The notes beneath the pieces are model-generated. The model saw only the letters and a program-made list of their open reading frames with translations. It searched no databases and was not told the DNA's origin. From CAZIUL01 sp964542475 (GTDB taxonomy: Bacteria > Planctomycetota > B15-G4 > CAYZWU01): a stretch of DNA of 64,000 nt. Shown one piece after another: positions 17,590 through 25,936 of the stretch; position 1 is the stretch's first letter; every line of letters begins with the position of its first letter. Made by a program: the position numbers and the translations under genes. The stretch spans positions 1 through 64,000 of the forward strand of contig CAZIUL010000009.1 of assembly GCA_964542475.1 (NCBI GenBank), given 5' to 3'.

Positions 17590-20478
17590 ATGAGTGTCAT
17601 ATGCAGAACCTTGACCCTCTCGCTTTTTCTTTTGATCCCCGTTTCGTTCGCCTTGTCCTTCTCCCTCCCTCAGGATGAAAGTCAGAAGAAGTCCCAGGTG
17701 CAGGACGATCTGGAGTTCGCGGTAAATCTGGCCAGGTACCGGTATTTTGATATTGCCGATGAATTCGTGGAAAAAATCAAAAGCGGCAAGCTCTCCAGCA
17801 AGGAGCAGGACACGCTTCTGAAGACGAGCGCGCAGATCCTGAAGATCGCTTCCGAACATTCCCTAGATGAAGACGAGCGGCTCGACTTCTACAACCAGGC
17901 CATCCAGCTTTACAAAGAGTTCGTGGATTACAGCACAGCCCACCCGGACTATAACGAGATGCGCATGGAAAAAGCCGAAGTCCACATGAACCTCGGTAAG
18001 TTTCTCTGCGAAAAAGGGAAGAGATCCAAGGAGGATGACCAGACCAAGAAGAAGTTCAAGGAAGATGCGATTTCAGCGTTCAGGGAGTGCGTACAGCTAT
18101 ACAACGAAACAGCGAGCGATCTGCGCAAGGAATCCGAAGCACTCGAGGACATCGGGGACATCGAGTCGTCGAGTGTAAAGTTCAACCAGGCGAGGCAGTG
18201 CGACTACAAGAAAGGCATGGCGTACTACTTCTGGGGCCTGGCGTATTCCGTTGGCGAGTTCAACAGGGAAGACTACCTGAACCGGTGCATCAACTCACTC
18301 GACGATTACATCTGGGACTCTCCCCCGGATGACTTCTATGTGTTGTGGGCATACCTCTACCAGGCCAGGTCCTACATGGAGCTCGGCAACTTTGTTGATG
18401 CGCTCGACCTTGCCGGGCAGGTGTACGATCCGCACACAGGGATCGATCTGAGCCAGGCCGTCGACCTGGCTCCGGAGTACGCAAAGTTCATCACCGATCT
18501 CACGGAGAACGCCTTTCTCCTGGTCGCCCAGATCAATTACAGAACGGGCGATTACCAGAAATCGATCGACACGGTCGATCTGCTCATGACAAAGTTCGAA
18601 GAACACGGCTTCGAGCTTAGCCCTCTCGGACACATGGCGCGCCTCGAACAGGCCAAATCCCTGCTGGCGATGAACGATGCCGCCAAGACCGAAAAAGCCT
18701 CGCAGATATGCAAGGATGTGGCGGATCAAAATCCTGACAACAACGTGGGCAAGGACGCGGAGATAATGCTCAAGGAGATAATCGAGAAGAGCAATGTCAC
18801 CTCCATCTCCCCGGATGTTCTCATGTCCGCGGCTGATGGCTCCCGCTCGGAGAAGAGCTACTACGAAGCCATAAGGAACTACATGAAGGTTCTTGCGGCA
18901 TCACAGACAGTGCAGCAGAAAGAGAAATTCAATGCACAGGCATGGTACTGCATCGGCCAGTGCTACCTGAGCCTGAAAAGATACCTGGAAGCCGCGACGG
19001 CTTTCGAGCAGGGTTTTACAGACCCTGATCGCGGTTCTGACCAGAAGATCTTCGAGTCGAACGCGCAGAACTGGTATTCGGCCCTGATGCGGAGGCACAG
19101 GGAAACCAAGGACGCCTTCGACGAAAAAAGGAAAAAAACGGCGATCAGGAAACTCGTCAGCATGGGGATCAGCACCGACCTGCAGTTCGTCATCGCACGC
19201 GACAAGTTTGCACAGGCTACCGCCATAGACGGCGAAGGGCGGGAAGCGACAATGATGGAGGCAATGCAGGAGTTCAGGGACATGGAAAAAGAGAGCTCCT
19301 TCTACGAGAGATCCCTCATTTACATCGCGCGCTGTTACCTGGAGATCGAGAAATACGAGGAAGCTCTGGACCAGTTCAAAGAGTTCAAAAAATATGTGGG
19401 CGAGGCTGCACCCCCGGGAACGAAAAAACAAAGAACCTACCGCTTGATCGCTTTGGCCCAGGATTCGTTCTGGCGCACGGAAGCCTACCTGAAGCTCAAA
19501 ATGCACAAGGAAGTGCTGAAAACGCTCGAAGGTTTCGAGGAGAAGTACAGCGGCCAGCCCGACTTTGTCGCTCCCGTGATCTACAACAGGATTTTGGCCA
19601 AGATCGGCATAGGCGAGTTCGAAGAAGCCGAATCGTTTTACGAGGGGCTGAAAAAGGAGTTCCCCGAATCGAACCGTGTCCCCCTGGCAGCATACTACAT
19701 TGCAAACGCCGCGTTTGAAAAAGCCCAGGATGAAAGGGGAGACAGCGAATCAGCTCCACCACCCAACTATATTAAATTCCTGAAGAAAAGCACCGAGTAC
19801 ATGAAGCTCTACTGCGAGCTCTCAGGGTATGACTCGTTCACAAACCTGAAAAACGTGTGTGAATGGCAGAAGGAGCTGGGCGAACTGGGAGAGGAAGGCG
19901 CACTGGAAAAATCGCGGGCCAACTATAAAAAGCTGCTAGATAAGTTCGGGAAAGACAAGGTTTACAAGGACGAGATCGAGAGCTCGGTTTATAGAAGCTA
20001 CGCCATGGTCTTGAACCGCCTGCACGACTTCCAGACCGCCAAGCCGATCTGGATGAAGCTTTTGAGCAAGAACACGAAAAACCCCCACATCCTCAGGAAC
20101 ACGGCGTTTTGCCTTGGAGGCTGGATGGAAAAAGACGGGGACACATACATCGAGATCCCGGGGTCAGGCGACTATGCAGCTGATCCCGCTGAGAGAACCG
20201 CTAAAATCAGCCTTACAAACGCCCAGGAGATCTGGACTTATCTGCTCAAGGGGATCGAGGACAGGGGTGAAAAGTACAGCCCTGACTGGTGGCAGGCAAA
20301 GTTCTACACGACTTATGCCCGTTACAGGGCCGGTGCGGAGTTCCCAGGGTACCTGGACCAGGCAAAGCTTTTGATCACGAACCAGAAAATCTTCAAACCC
20401 GAGCTTGGCGGACCCGAATTCCGACCCATGTTCCGGTACCTCGAAAACGCGGTTGATCAGGCAAGACGGAAAAAATAG
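17590..20478 (+). CDS. Large exported TPR-repeat protein
   Basis: 962 aa with a signal peptide (LTLSLFLLIPVSFALSFSL) and then repeated helical pairs along the whole chain, such as ARCYLEIEKYEEALDQFKEF, GQCYLSLKRYLEAATAFEQG and SFYEGLKKEFPESNRVPLAA. No enzymatic motif is seen. It is the first of the group TPR - TPR - ExbB - ExbD - ExbD, an order seen in planctomycete-like genomes. A periplasmic scaffold that couples the ExbB/ExbD motor to an outer-membrane or periplasmic partner is a reasonable but unproven role. A strong AAAAGGAG precedes the ATG. Confidence 0.82.
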   Translation: MSVICRTLTLSLFLLIPVSFALSFSLPQDESQKKSQVQDDLEFAVNLARYRYFDIADEFVEKIKSGKLSSKEQDTLLKTSAQILKIASEHSLDEDERLDFYNQAIQLYKEFVDYSTAHPDYNEMRMEKAEVHMNLGKFLCEKGKRSKEDDQTKKKFKEDAISAFRECVQLYNETASDLRKESEALEDIGDIESSSVKFNQARQCDYKKGMAYYFWGLAYSVGEFNREDYLNRCINSLDDYIWDSPPDDFYVLWAYLYQARSYMELGNFVDALDLAGQVYDPHTGIDLSQAVDLAPEYAKFITDLTENAFLLVAQINYRTGDYQKSIDTVDLLMTKFEEHGFELSPLGHMARLEQAKSLLAMNDAAKTEKASQICKDVADQNPDNNVGKDAEIMLKEIIEKSNVTSISPDVLMSAADGSRSEKSYYEAIRNYMKVLAASQTVQQKEKFNAQAWYCIGQCYLSLKRYLEAATAFEQGFTDPDRGSDQKIFESNAQNWYSALMRRHRETKDAFDEKRKKTAIRKLVSMGISTDLQFVIARDKFAQATAIDGEGREATMMEAMQEFRDMEKESSFYERSLIYIARCYLEIEKYEEALDQFKEFKKYVGEAAPPGTKKQRTYRLIALAQDSFWRTEAYLKLKMHKEVLKTLEGFEEKYSGQPDFVAPVIYNRILAKIGIGEFEEAESFYEGLKKEFPESNRVPLAAYYIANAAFEKAQDERGDSESAPPPNYIKFLKKSTEYMKLYCELSGYDSFTNLKNVCEWQKELGELGEEGALEKSRANYKKLLDKFGKDKVYKDEIESSVYRSYAMVLNRLHDFQTAKPIWMKLLSKNTKNPHILRNTAFCLGGWMEKDGDTYIEIPGSGDYAADPAERTAKISLTNAQEIWTYLLKGIEDRGEKYSPDWWQAKFYTTYARYRAGAEFPGYLDQAKLLITNQKIFKPELGGPEFRPMFRYLENAVDQARRKK

Positions 20479-20520
20479 AACCGGGGTCGTTGTCAGCCGT
20501 TTAAGGATACACAATGATGC

Positions 20521-20548
20521 TTGACATAGATCCGGGATCAATTAAAAT
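20521..20548 (+). promoter_or_regulatory. Sigma70-type promoter before second TPR gene
   Basis: Perfect -35 TTGACA (20521-20526), 16 nt, then TAAAAT (20543-20548), 5/6 to the -10 consensus. It lies about 43 nt upstream of the ATG, so the ExbBD group can be transcribed separately from the large TPR gene. Confidence 0.62.
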
Positions 20549-20590
20549 CACTGACTTATTACTATACGTTAAAATCTGGAGCCTTGGTTA

Positions 20591-21721
20591 ATGAGCATCC
20601 CCAAAAAACGAGCTGTACAGGCAATGTTCATCGCGGGAGCTTGGATCCTTTTTCTCGTTCCGGGCGCTTTCGCCCAGAAACAGGATCTCATCTTTCGCAA
20701 AGACAGCAGCAAGCCGCTCTCGGTGGACAAGGTCATCTCGGAAACCTACACGGAGGTGAAGTACAAGAAGGGTTCGCGAGAAAACAAGATCAGCTCCGAT
20801 AAAGTCTCACATATCAACTATTACGACGTGCCGGAGGCTTATCAAAACGGACTGTCTTTGGCAGGGAAAGGGGAGTTCGAAAACGCTCTGAACTCCTTCA
20901 AACTCGCGATGGAAGACAAGGGGGTGCGGAGCTGGATCAAGACCTACAGCCTCATCGAGATCGGAAAGCTCTACCAGCAATGGGGCCTTTCTTCCAAGGA
21001 CAAGCTCGTAGAAGCTGTAAAAACCTACGAAAAGCTTCTTGAAGGCAACCCGGAAACCAGGTTTTACCCCGAGGTTCTGCTGAACATGGGGATAAGCCAG
21101 GCGGACAACGGTGATCTGGCAGGTGCTATTGAAACACTCGACCGTCTTGCCCAGGAGGCCTATGACAAGAAACTCGGCACAATCTGGGAAGCGAAAGCCC
21201 GGTTCGAAAAGGCCAACGCCCAGCTTAAATGCAAATCCCTGGACGAAGCGGGAAGAGGGTTCAGTTCCGCAAAGAAGTTTGCATCCGACCAGGCAAAATC
21301 AGCCGAAAAAGAGCTTTCGGATGAGCTGTTGAAAATGTGCGGGAAAGCAACTATTATCCAGGGTTCGATCATGATCGAAAAAAACAACCTTAGGGAAGCG
21401 CAAAACTTCTTCGAAGGGATCATAAAAGACGAAACAAGCGGCCGCGATATCAAGGCCGGTGCCGAGTGCGGGCTCGGAAAATGTCTCATGGCGGACAAAA
21501 ACCTGAAGGAAGCCCAAATTCAGTTTGCAAGGGCCAAAGTGCTTTACGGTGATATCACAGATGCCGGGGCGCAGGCGACCTACTATCTCGGATTGCTGTG
21601 TCTCGAGATGAAAGAGGATGAGCCAAACAGCAAGAAAAAAGCCCAGAGCTACTTCAAAGAGCTCATCGAGTGGTATCCGGGCACGGACTGGGCCAAACAG
21701 GCCAGGACAAAAATCGACTGA
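20591..21721 (+). CDS. Exported TPR protein upstream of ExbB
   Basis: 376 aa with a signal peptide (VQAMFIAGAWILFLVPGAFA, cleavage probably after AFA). It starts with a small beta-rich domain (SVDKVISETYTEVKYKKG...SHINYYDVP). Helical repeats follow (YQNGLSLAGKGEFENALNSF, GISQADNGDLAGAIETLDRL, LGKCLMADKNLKEAQIQFA). It is a periplasmic TPR protein that precedes exbB by 63 bp and probably works with it. A good GGAG precedes the ATG and a promoter is visible upstream. Confidence 0.8.
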   Translation: MSIPKKRAVQAMFIAGAWILFLVPGAFAQKQDLIFRKDSSKPLSVDKVISETYTEVKYKKGSRENKISSDKVSHINYYDVPEAYQNGLSLAGKGEFENALNSFKLAMEDKGVRSWIKTYSLIEIGKLYQQWGLSSKDKLVEAVKTYEKLLEGNPETRFYPEVLLNMGISQADNGDLAGAIETLDRLAQEAYDKKLGTIWEAKARFEKANAQLKCKSLDEAGRGFSSAKKFASDQAKSAEKELSDELLKMCGKATIIQGSIMIEKNNLREAQNFFEGIIKDETSGRDIKAGAECGLGKCLMADKNLKEAQIQFARAKVLYGDITDAGAQATYYLGLLCLEMKEDEPNSKKKAQSYFKELIEWYPGTDWAKQARTKID

Positions 21722-21784
21722 GGATTATTGATTTGACATAGAATATATCAAAGCATCTCGATTTCAGAAAAGGAGCATCAACGA

Positions 21785-22522
21785 ATGTCCAAACTCAAAC
21801 TCTTACTCGTTGTGACTAGCGTACTAATTGTCATGAGCGGTTCTTGCTTCATCTTCTGCCAGGATGCGGGAGACGAGGAAAAGGCTCTCGATCCAGGCGA
21901 AACCACGGTAACACTGGGCAAAATCTTCAAAGACGGCGGTGCGATCGGCTGGGCGATCGTTGGCCTGTCCGTTGTGGGGCTGGCGCTCATCATCAGCAAC
22001 TTCGTCGAGATGAGGCGCGAAAAACTCGCTCCGCCGGACGTGATCGAAGAGATCGAAGCGCTCTTCGAAGCCGGTGAGTACCAGGAAGCAATCGAGCTCT
22101 GCGAAGCCGAACCCACCTATTTCACCAATGTTGTGGCTTCCGGGCTCCCCAAGCTCAGCGCATCCTTTACAGCCATGGAAAAATCGCTCGAAGAGATGAG
22201 CGAGGAGGAAGCGATCAAATGCCACCAGAAGCTATCCTGGATCTCTCTGATCGCCAACGTGGCCCCCATGTGCGGGCTGCTCGGTACCGTGATGGGTATG
22301 ATCCAGGCTTTTAACGTTATCGCCGCGACCAAGGGCCAGGCCGACCCGTCCCAGCTTTCCGCAGGTATCTCCTCGGCACTGATCACCACAATGTTCGGGC
22401 TGATGGTGGCAATCCCCATGACAGCCGCTTTCGTGTTTCTGCGAAACAGGGTGGTAAAGCAATCGATCGAGATCGCTGCCATCGTGGCTGACCTGTTCGA
22501 ACGGTTCCGTCCGGGCAAATAA
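21785..22522 (+). CDS. exbB: ExbB/TolQ/MotA family proton-channel protein
   Basis: A 245-aa inner-membrane stator subunit that, with ExbD, uses the proton-motive force to move a periplasmic partner. It has an N-terminal signal-like span (LLLVVTSVLIVMSGSCFIFC), then the usual three ExbB spans: GWAIVGLSVVGLALIISNF, ISLIANVAPMCGLLGTVMGM and ISSALITTMFGLMVAIPMTA. GLLGTVMGMIQAF is the family signature. The extra first segment is common in planctomycete-type ExbB. AAGGAG lies nine bases before the ATG. Two ExbD genes follow, but no TonB or TolA gene is in the window. Confidence 0.93.
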   Translation: MSKLKLLLVVTSVLIVMSGSCFIFCQDAGDEEKALDPGETTVTLGKIFKDGGAIGWAIVGLSVVGLALIISNFVEMRREKLAPPDVIEEIEALFEAGEYQEAIELCEAEPTYFTNVVASGLPKLSASFTAMEKSLEEMSEEEAIKCHQKLSWISLIANVAPMCGLLGTVMGMIQAFNVIAATKGQADPSQLSAGISSALITTMFGLMVAIPMTAAFVFLRNRVVKQSIEIAAIVADLFERFRPGK

Positions 22523-22575
22523 CCCCAAGGAAGGCCGAAACCCAAGATGACTTTTTGTGGTTCAGGAGGTGACAA

Positions 22576-23052
22576 ATGGCTGCCATAGGGGGCACAGGAA
22601 AACAGCAGGACTACGAGATGAAGATGAACATGACACCCATGATCGATGTCGTGTTCCTCCTCATCATTTTCTTCATGATCGTGACGGACCTCACCCAGCA
22701 GGAGCTCGAAGACCTGGTGCTGCCAAAGGCCGACCAGGCCGCAAAGGACGAGAACCCGCCTGAAAAAAGGATGATCATCAACATCACGAGGCCCGGTCAC
22801 TACGTTTACAGACGAAACGACCTGGGCATAGTGGACAACTGCATCGACCAGATCAAGGGCCACCTCTATTCCATGGTGGAGTTTTTCCCAAGAGAAGACG
22901 ATGGCTGCTCCAAGCAGCCGATCCTGATCCGCGCCGACAGGAAGACCCTGTTCAAGTACATTCAGAAGGTGCTCCAGGTCTGCGGCGAGGAGGGGATCAA
23001 GATCTACAAGGTGGAGCTTGCTTGCTCCGTTGATAAAGCAGACGATGAATAA
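22576..23052 (+). CDS. exbD: ExbD/TolR family protein 1
   Basis: 158 aa. The N-terminal cytoplasmic stub leads into MNMTPMIDVVFLLIIFFMI, with the essential membrane aspartate (Asp24) that carries protons. It is followed by a periplasmic domain (PLEDLVLPKADQAAKDEN-like start, then KRMIINITRPGHYVYRR). It pairs with ExbB and the second ExbD in the stator. The ribosome site AGGAGGTGA is a near-perfect match to the anti-SD, pointing to strong translation. Confidence 0.92.
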   Translation: MAAIGGTGKQQDYEMKMNMTPMIDVVFLLIIFFMIVTDLTQQELEDLVLPKADQAAKDENPPEKRMIINITRPGHYVYRRNDLGIVDNCIDQIKGHLYSMVEFFPREDDGCSKQPILIRADRKTLFKYIQKVLQVCGEEGIKIYKVELACSVDKADDE

Positions 23053-23114
23053 CAAACCGCAAGGCCCCGGGCCATTTTGCCCGCGGGCTGATCGGTTGAA
23101 AAGGAGCGATACAG

Positions 23115-23564
23115 ATGGTTTCGCGAACCGTTAAGGAACAGGCGACCGAAGAGATCGAAATGCAGATGACGCCTATGATCGACGTCACCTTTCTTCTTCT
23201 CATCTTTTTTCTCTGTTCCATCAAATTCAAACTGCTCGACGGCAAGATGCAGACCTATCTTCCGCGTGATGTGGGCGTGAACGCGACGCCGCTCGACGTT
23301 GAGCTCGAAAAGATCGACATCAACCTTTACGTTGACAAAAACCACACGTTCGGCTTCTACATAAAAGTCAACAACAAGAGGATGAGGAACATGACCCAGT
23401 TCTATCTCGAGGTCAAGGATCTGCACCAGAGAGCGCCTGAGCTGAAGAGCACGATCTACCCGCAGGAAGGGATCATGTACGGCCAGGTTGTAAGGACCGT
23501 TAACGAATGCCTCAGAGCCGAGCTCACGCAGATCACGTTCGGCGGAACGCCGATGGGCGAGTAA
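23115..23564 (+). CDS. exbD: ExbD/TolR family protein 2
   Basis: 149 aa with the same plan: MQMTPMIDVTFLLLIFFLC holds the conserved Asp23, followed by a periplasmic domain (KMQTYLPRDVGVNATPLD...). Two different ExbDs beside one ExbB suggest a heterodimeric peptidoglycan-binding pair. It ends the ExbBD group; a strong intrinsic terminator follows 17 bp after its stop. AAGGAG precedes the ATG. Confidence 0.92.
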   Translation: MVSRTVKEQATEEIEMQMTPMIDVTFLLLIFFLCSIKFKLLDGKMQTYLPRDVGVNATPLDVELEKIDINLYVDKNHTFGFYIKVNNKRMRNMTQFYLEVKDLHQRAPELKSTIYPQEGIMYGQVVRTVNECLRAELTQITFGGTPMGE

Positions 23565-23580
23565 ACAACCGATCAGATAC

Positions 23581-23624
23581 AGGCCTGTATGCGCTGCCAT
23601 GTTGCGGTCATACAGGCCTTTTTT
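23581..23624 (+). terminator. Rho-independent terminator after exbD
   Basis: AGGCCTGTATG pairs exactly with CATACAGGCCT (11 bp), with a CGC/GCG extension inside the loop, followed by TTTTTT. It cleanly closes the TPR-ExbB-ExbD-ExbD unit. Confidence 0.92.
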
Positions 23625-23655
23625 CGCCCCCGTCCTGACAGGTGGAGTTGAGCAT

Positions 23656-25638
23656 ATGTCTCAAAAACACACGATAATCCGAATTAAATCCGCGAAAAAA
23701 CGCCCCCTTCGCTTCCTCCCCCTTGTCCTGGCAGCCCTGGCGCTTCTGCCCTGCTGCTCGAAGCACCCCCGGCCATCTTCACAACCAAACCTGCTCCTGA
23801 TCACCATCGACACGCTCAGGGCTGACCGCCTGGGCTGCACAGGCCGTACAAAGGCATGCACGCCAATCATGGATTCCCTTGCGTCTGAAGGCGTTCTTTT
23901 CGACTGCTGCATCGTCTCGGCCCCCATCACCCTGCCTTCACACTCCACGATCATGACGGGCCTGCTCCCCCACGAAATGGGTGTCAGGGACAACCAGCCT
24001 TTCAGCCTTTCAGGAGATGCCGAAACGCTGGCCGAAAAGCTTGGCAGGCGCGGATACGAAACGTGCGCGGTTGTATCCGCTGAAACAGTTGCGCCGGGCT
24101 GCGGCCTGGAGCAAGGGTTCGACCGGTACATCTACCAACCGCTCCCACGTAAAGGAAAGACTCTGCTCGAGGAAACACCGGCCGACTCGGCCACGGCACA
24201 GGCGCTCGGTGCCGCAAAACAGGTCAACGCAGCGCAGCCGTTTTTCATGTGGGTGCACTATTTCGACCCCCACATCCCCTACGAACCGCCCGAGCGGATC
24301 AGGAACCGGTTCGAAGATCCATACGACGGCGAGGTCGCGTTTGTGGATGAGCAGATCGGAAAGCTCCTTTCGGGGCTCGAAAAAATGGGGCACTTGGAGC
24401 GCACAGTGCTCGTTGTCACCTCCGATCACGGGGAGGGGCTCGGAGAGCACGGCGAGCCCACACACGCCTTTTTCCTTTTCGACTCGACCCTCAAGGTGCC
24501 TTTGATCATCAAGGGGCCGGGCATCAAGGGAAACAGGCGGTGTAAATCACAGGTACGATCCATGGATCTTGGAGGAGCCCTGCTCGGCCTGGTCACGCTC
24601 GAGGCAGAGACGGCGCCTTCGGTCTCTACCGAAGCGGCCAAACTCCTTTCCTTCCTGCTTTCCAGTGGCACGCGCCTGCGATCCGCGCCCGCATTCTCGG
24701 AATCGCTCTACTGTTTCCGAAACTTCCAATGGGCACAGATGAGCTCGTTGAGAACGGATGATCTCAAGCTGATCCGCGGAGCAAGAGACGAATTTTTTAA
24801 CCCCTATTCGGATCCCGGAGAGATGGAACCGGCCCCGCCCGGGACCTGGACCGTCCCGCCTTTTTCGGAAGAAGAAAGAGGAAGGCTCTCACCGCCCGAG
24901 TTCGTCCGGGTAATGGACAGGGTTAAACTTGACGCAAAAAGCATATTTGCACGTGGGGACCGGTTTCACCTGGACCTTCCCGGATACTTCGGAGGAACCC
25001 TGAAAAACAGCAGGCTCTTCCTCGAAGAACGGCTCAACCGGCGCCTTGCCCACCCCACGGACCGCAGCGGGTTCATAAACGATCTTCTCCGCGCTGTGGC
25101 GCTGAGCGATTCGGGTTCCATCAACCAGGCACGCCTCATCCTGAACAAGCTTATCGAGGAAAACCCCGACAACCCGACAGCGCTTTACTGGATGGGACGG
25201 GTTCTGAGAGAGACCGGAGAGATCGAGGGTGACCCGTCTCTTATCAAAAGAGCCCACGCTGTCTTCGGCAAGGTCCTCGAAATCGATCCTGAAAACCTCG
25301 ATGCCTTCCACATGAGCGTGTGGTGCCTGTTGCAGACCGGGTCCTTCGAAATGGCAAAAAGCTCCCTGGACATCTGGGCACAGAAAAACGAACCTCTTGC
25401 AACGACTTGGGAACTTTACGGTTATCTCTACTCGTCGCACCGGTCAGGCGGAATGAGCAATCCATGCTTCGACATCGAAAAGGGATTCACCTGCTTCGAC
25501 CGCGCGCTAAATGCGAAAAGAAACAACCCGCACCTGTTACAAAAACTGGTACAGTTGTGTAAAAAACAGAACAAGGCTGATCTGCAAAAGATGTACGAGG
25601 AGCAGCTACGAAAAATTCGCCCCGTAAACAGGAAATAG
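23656..25638 (+). CDS. Sulfatase-fold hydrolase with C-terminal TPR, lipoprotein
   Basis: 660 aa from the ATG at 23656, which follows GGTGGAG with eight-base spacing; an earlier start would read through the terminator region. A hydrophobic leader ends in LLPCCSKHP, a likely lipobox. The alkaline-phosphatase-superfamily domain has the metal motif LLLITIDTLRADRLG, the nucleophile region ITLPSHSTIMTG and the distal metal site VVTSDHGEGLGEHGE. The nucleophile position is Thr rather than the Cys/Ser of formylglycine sulfatases, so it is more likely a phosphoryl-type hydrolase or transferase than a true sulfatase. Residues from about 480 on are TPR-like. It sits between ExbD and secretin 2, suggesting an envelope role. 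Confidence 0.83.
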   Translation: MSQKHTIIRIKSAKKRPLRFLPLVLAALALLPCCSKHPRPSSQPNLLLITIDTLRADRLGCTGRTKACTPIMDSLASEGVLFDCCIVSAPITLPSHSTIMTGLLPHEMGVRDNQPFSLSGDAETLAEKLGRRGYETCAVVSAETVAPGCGLEQGFDRYIYQPLPRKGKTLLEETPADSATAQALGAAKQVNAAQPFFMWVHYFDPHIPYEPPERIRNRFEDPYDGEVAFVDEQIGKLLSGLEKMGHLERTVLVVTSDHGEGLGEHGEPTHAFFLFDSTLKVPLIIKGPGIKGNRRCKSQVRSMDLGGALLGLVTLEAETAPSVSTEAAKLLSFLLSSGTRLRSAPAFSESLYCFRNFQWAQMSSLRTDDLKLIRGARDEFFNPYSDPGEMEPAPPGTWTVPPFSEEERGRLSPPEFVRVMDRVKLDAKSIFARGDRFHLDLPGYFGGTLKNSRLFLEERLNRRLAHPTDRSGFINDLLRAVALSDSGSINQARLILNKLIEENPDNPTALYWMGRVLRETGEIEGDPSLIKRAHAVFGKVLEIDPENLDAFHMSVWCLLQTGSFEMAKSSLDIWAQKNEPLATTWELYGYLYSSHRSGGMSNPCFDIEKGFTCFDRALNAKRNNPHLLQKLVQLCKKQNKADLQKMYEEQLRKIRPVNRK

Positions 25639-25779
25639 ATTCCATATTCGTGCACCATTTTCAGCAGATCAAACTGCTCCGGACGGGGTCGAAATACAGA
25701 TAATTCGAGCAAAGCAAAAAGGTACTGATCTCCGAGAAACAAATCCATGGTTTAGCCTGCAGTTTTTTTCAAACTTTGC

Positions 25780-25808
25780 TTGACGCGCTTTTTTTACACT
25801 GCTATTAT
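25780..25808 (+). promoter_or_regulatory. Sigma70-type promoter of secretin gene 2
   Basis: TTGACG (25780-25785), 17 nt, then TATTAT (25803-25808). Both boxes match 5/6 at ideal spacing. It implies a leader of about 120 nt containing TTAGTTCACCTGCCAAC, a motif shared with the leader of the large TPR gene. I see no gene in 25639-25936. Confidence 0.65.
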
Positions 25809-25936
25809 ACCCGGATGTTTTTTTGGAATTTAACTTGTTACAATTTAAATACTTAGTTCACCTGCCAACCGGACAAAAGCCCACTGTTTCATTCGGAAAC
25901 TTGGGTTAGTTTTTTCTAAAACTTTGGGTGGAGAAT

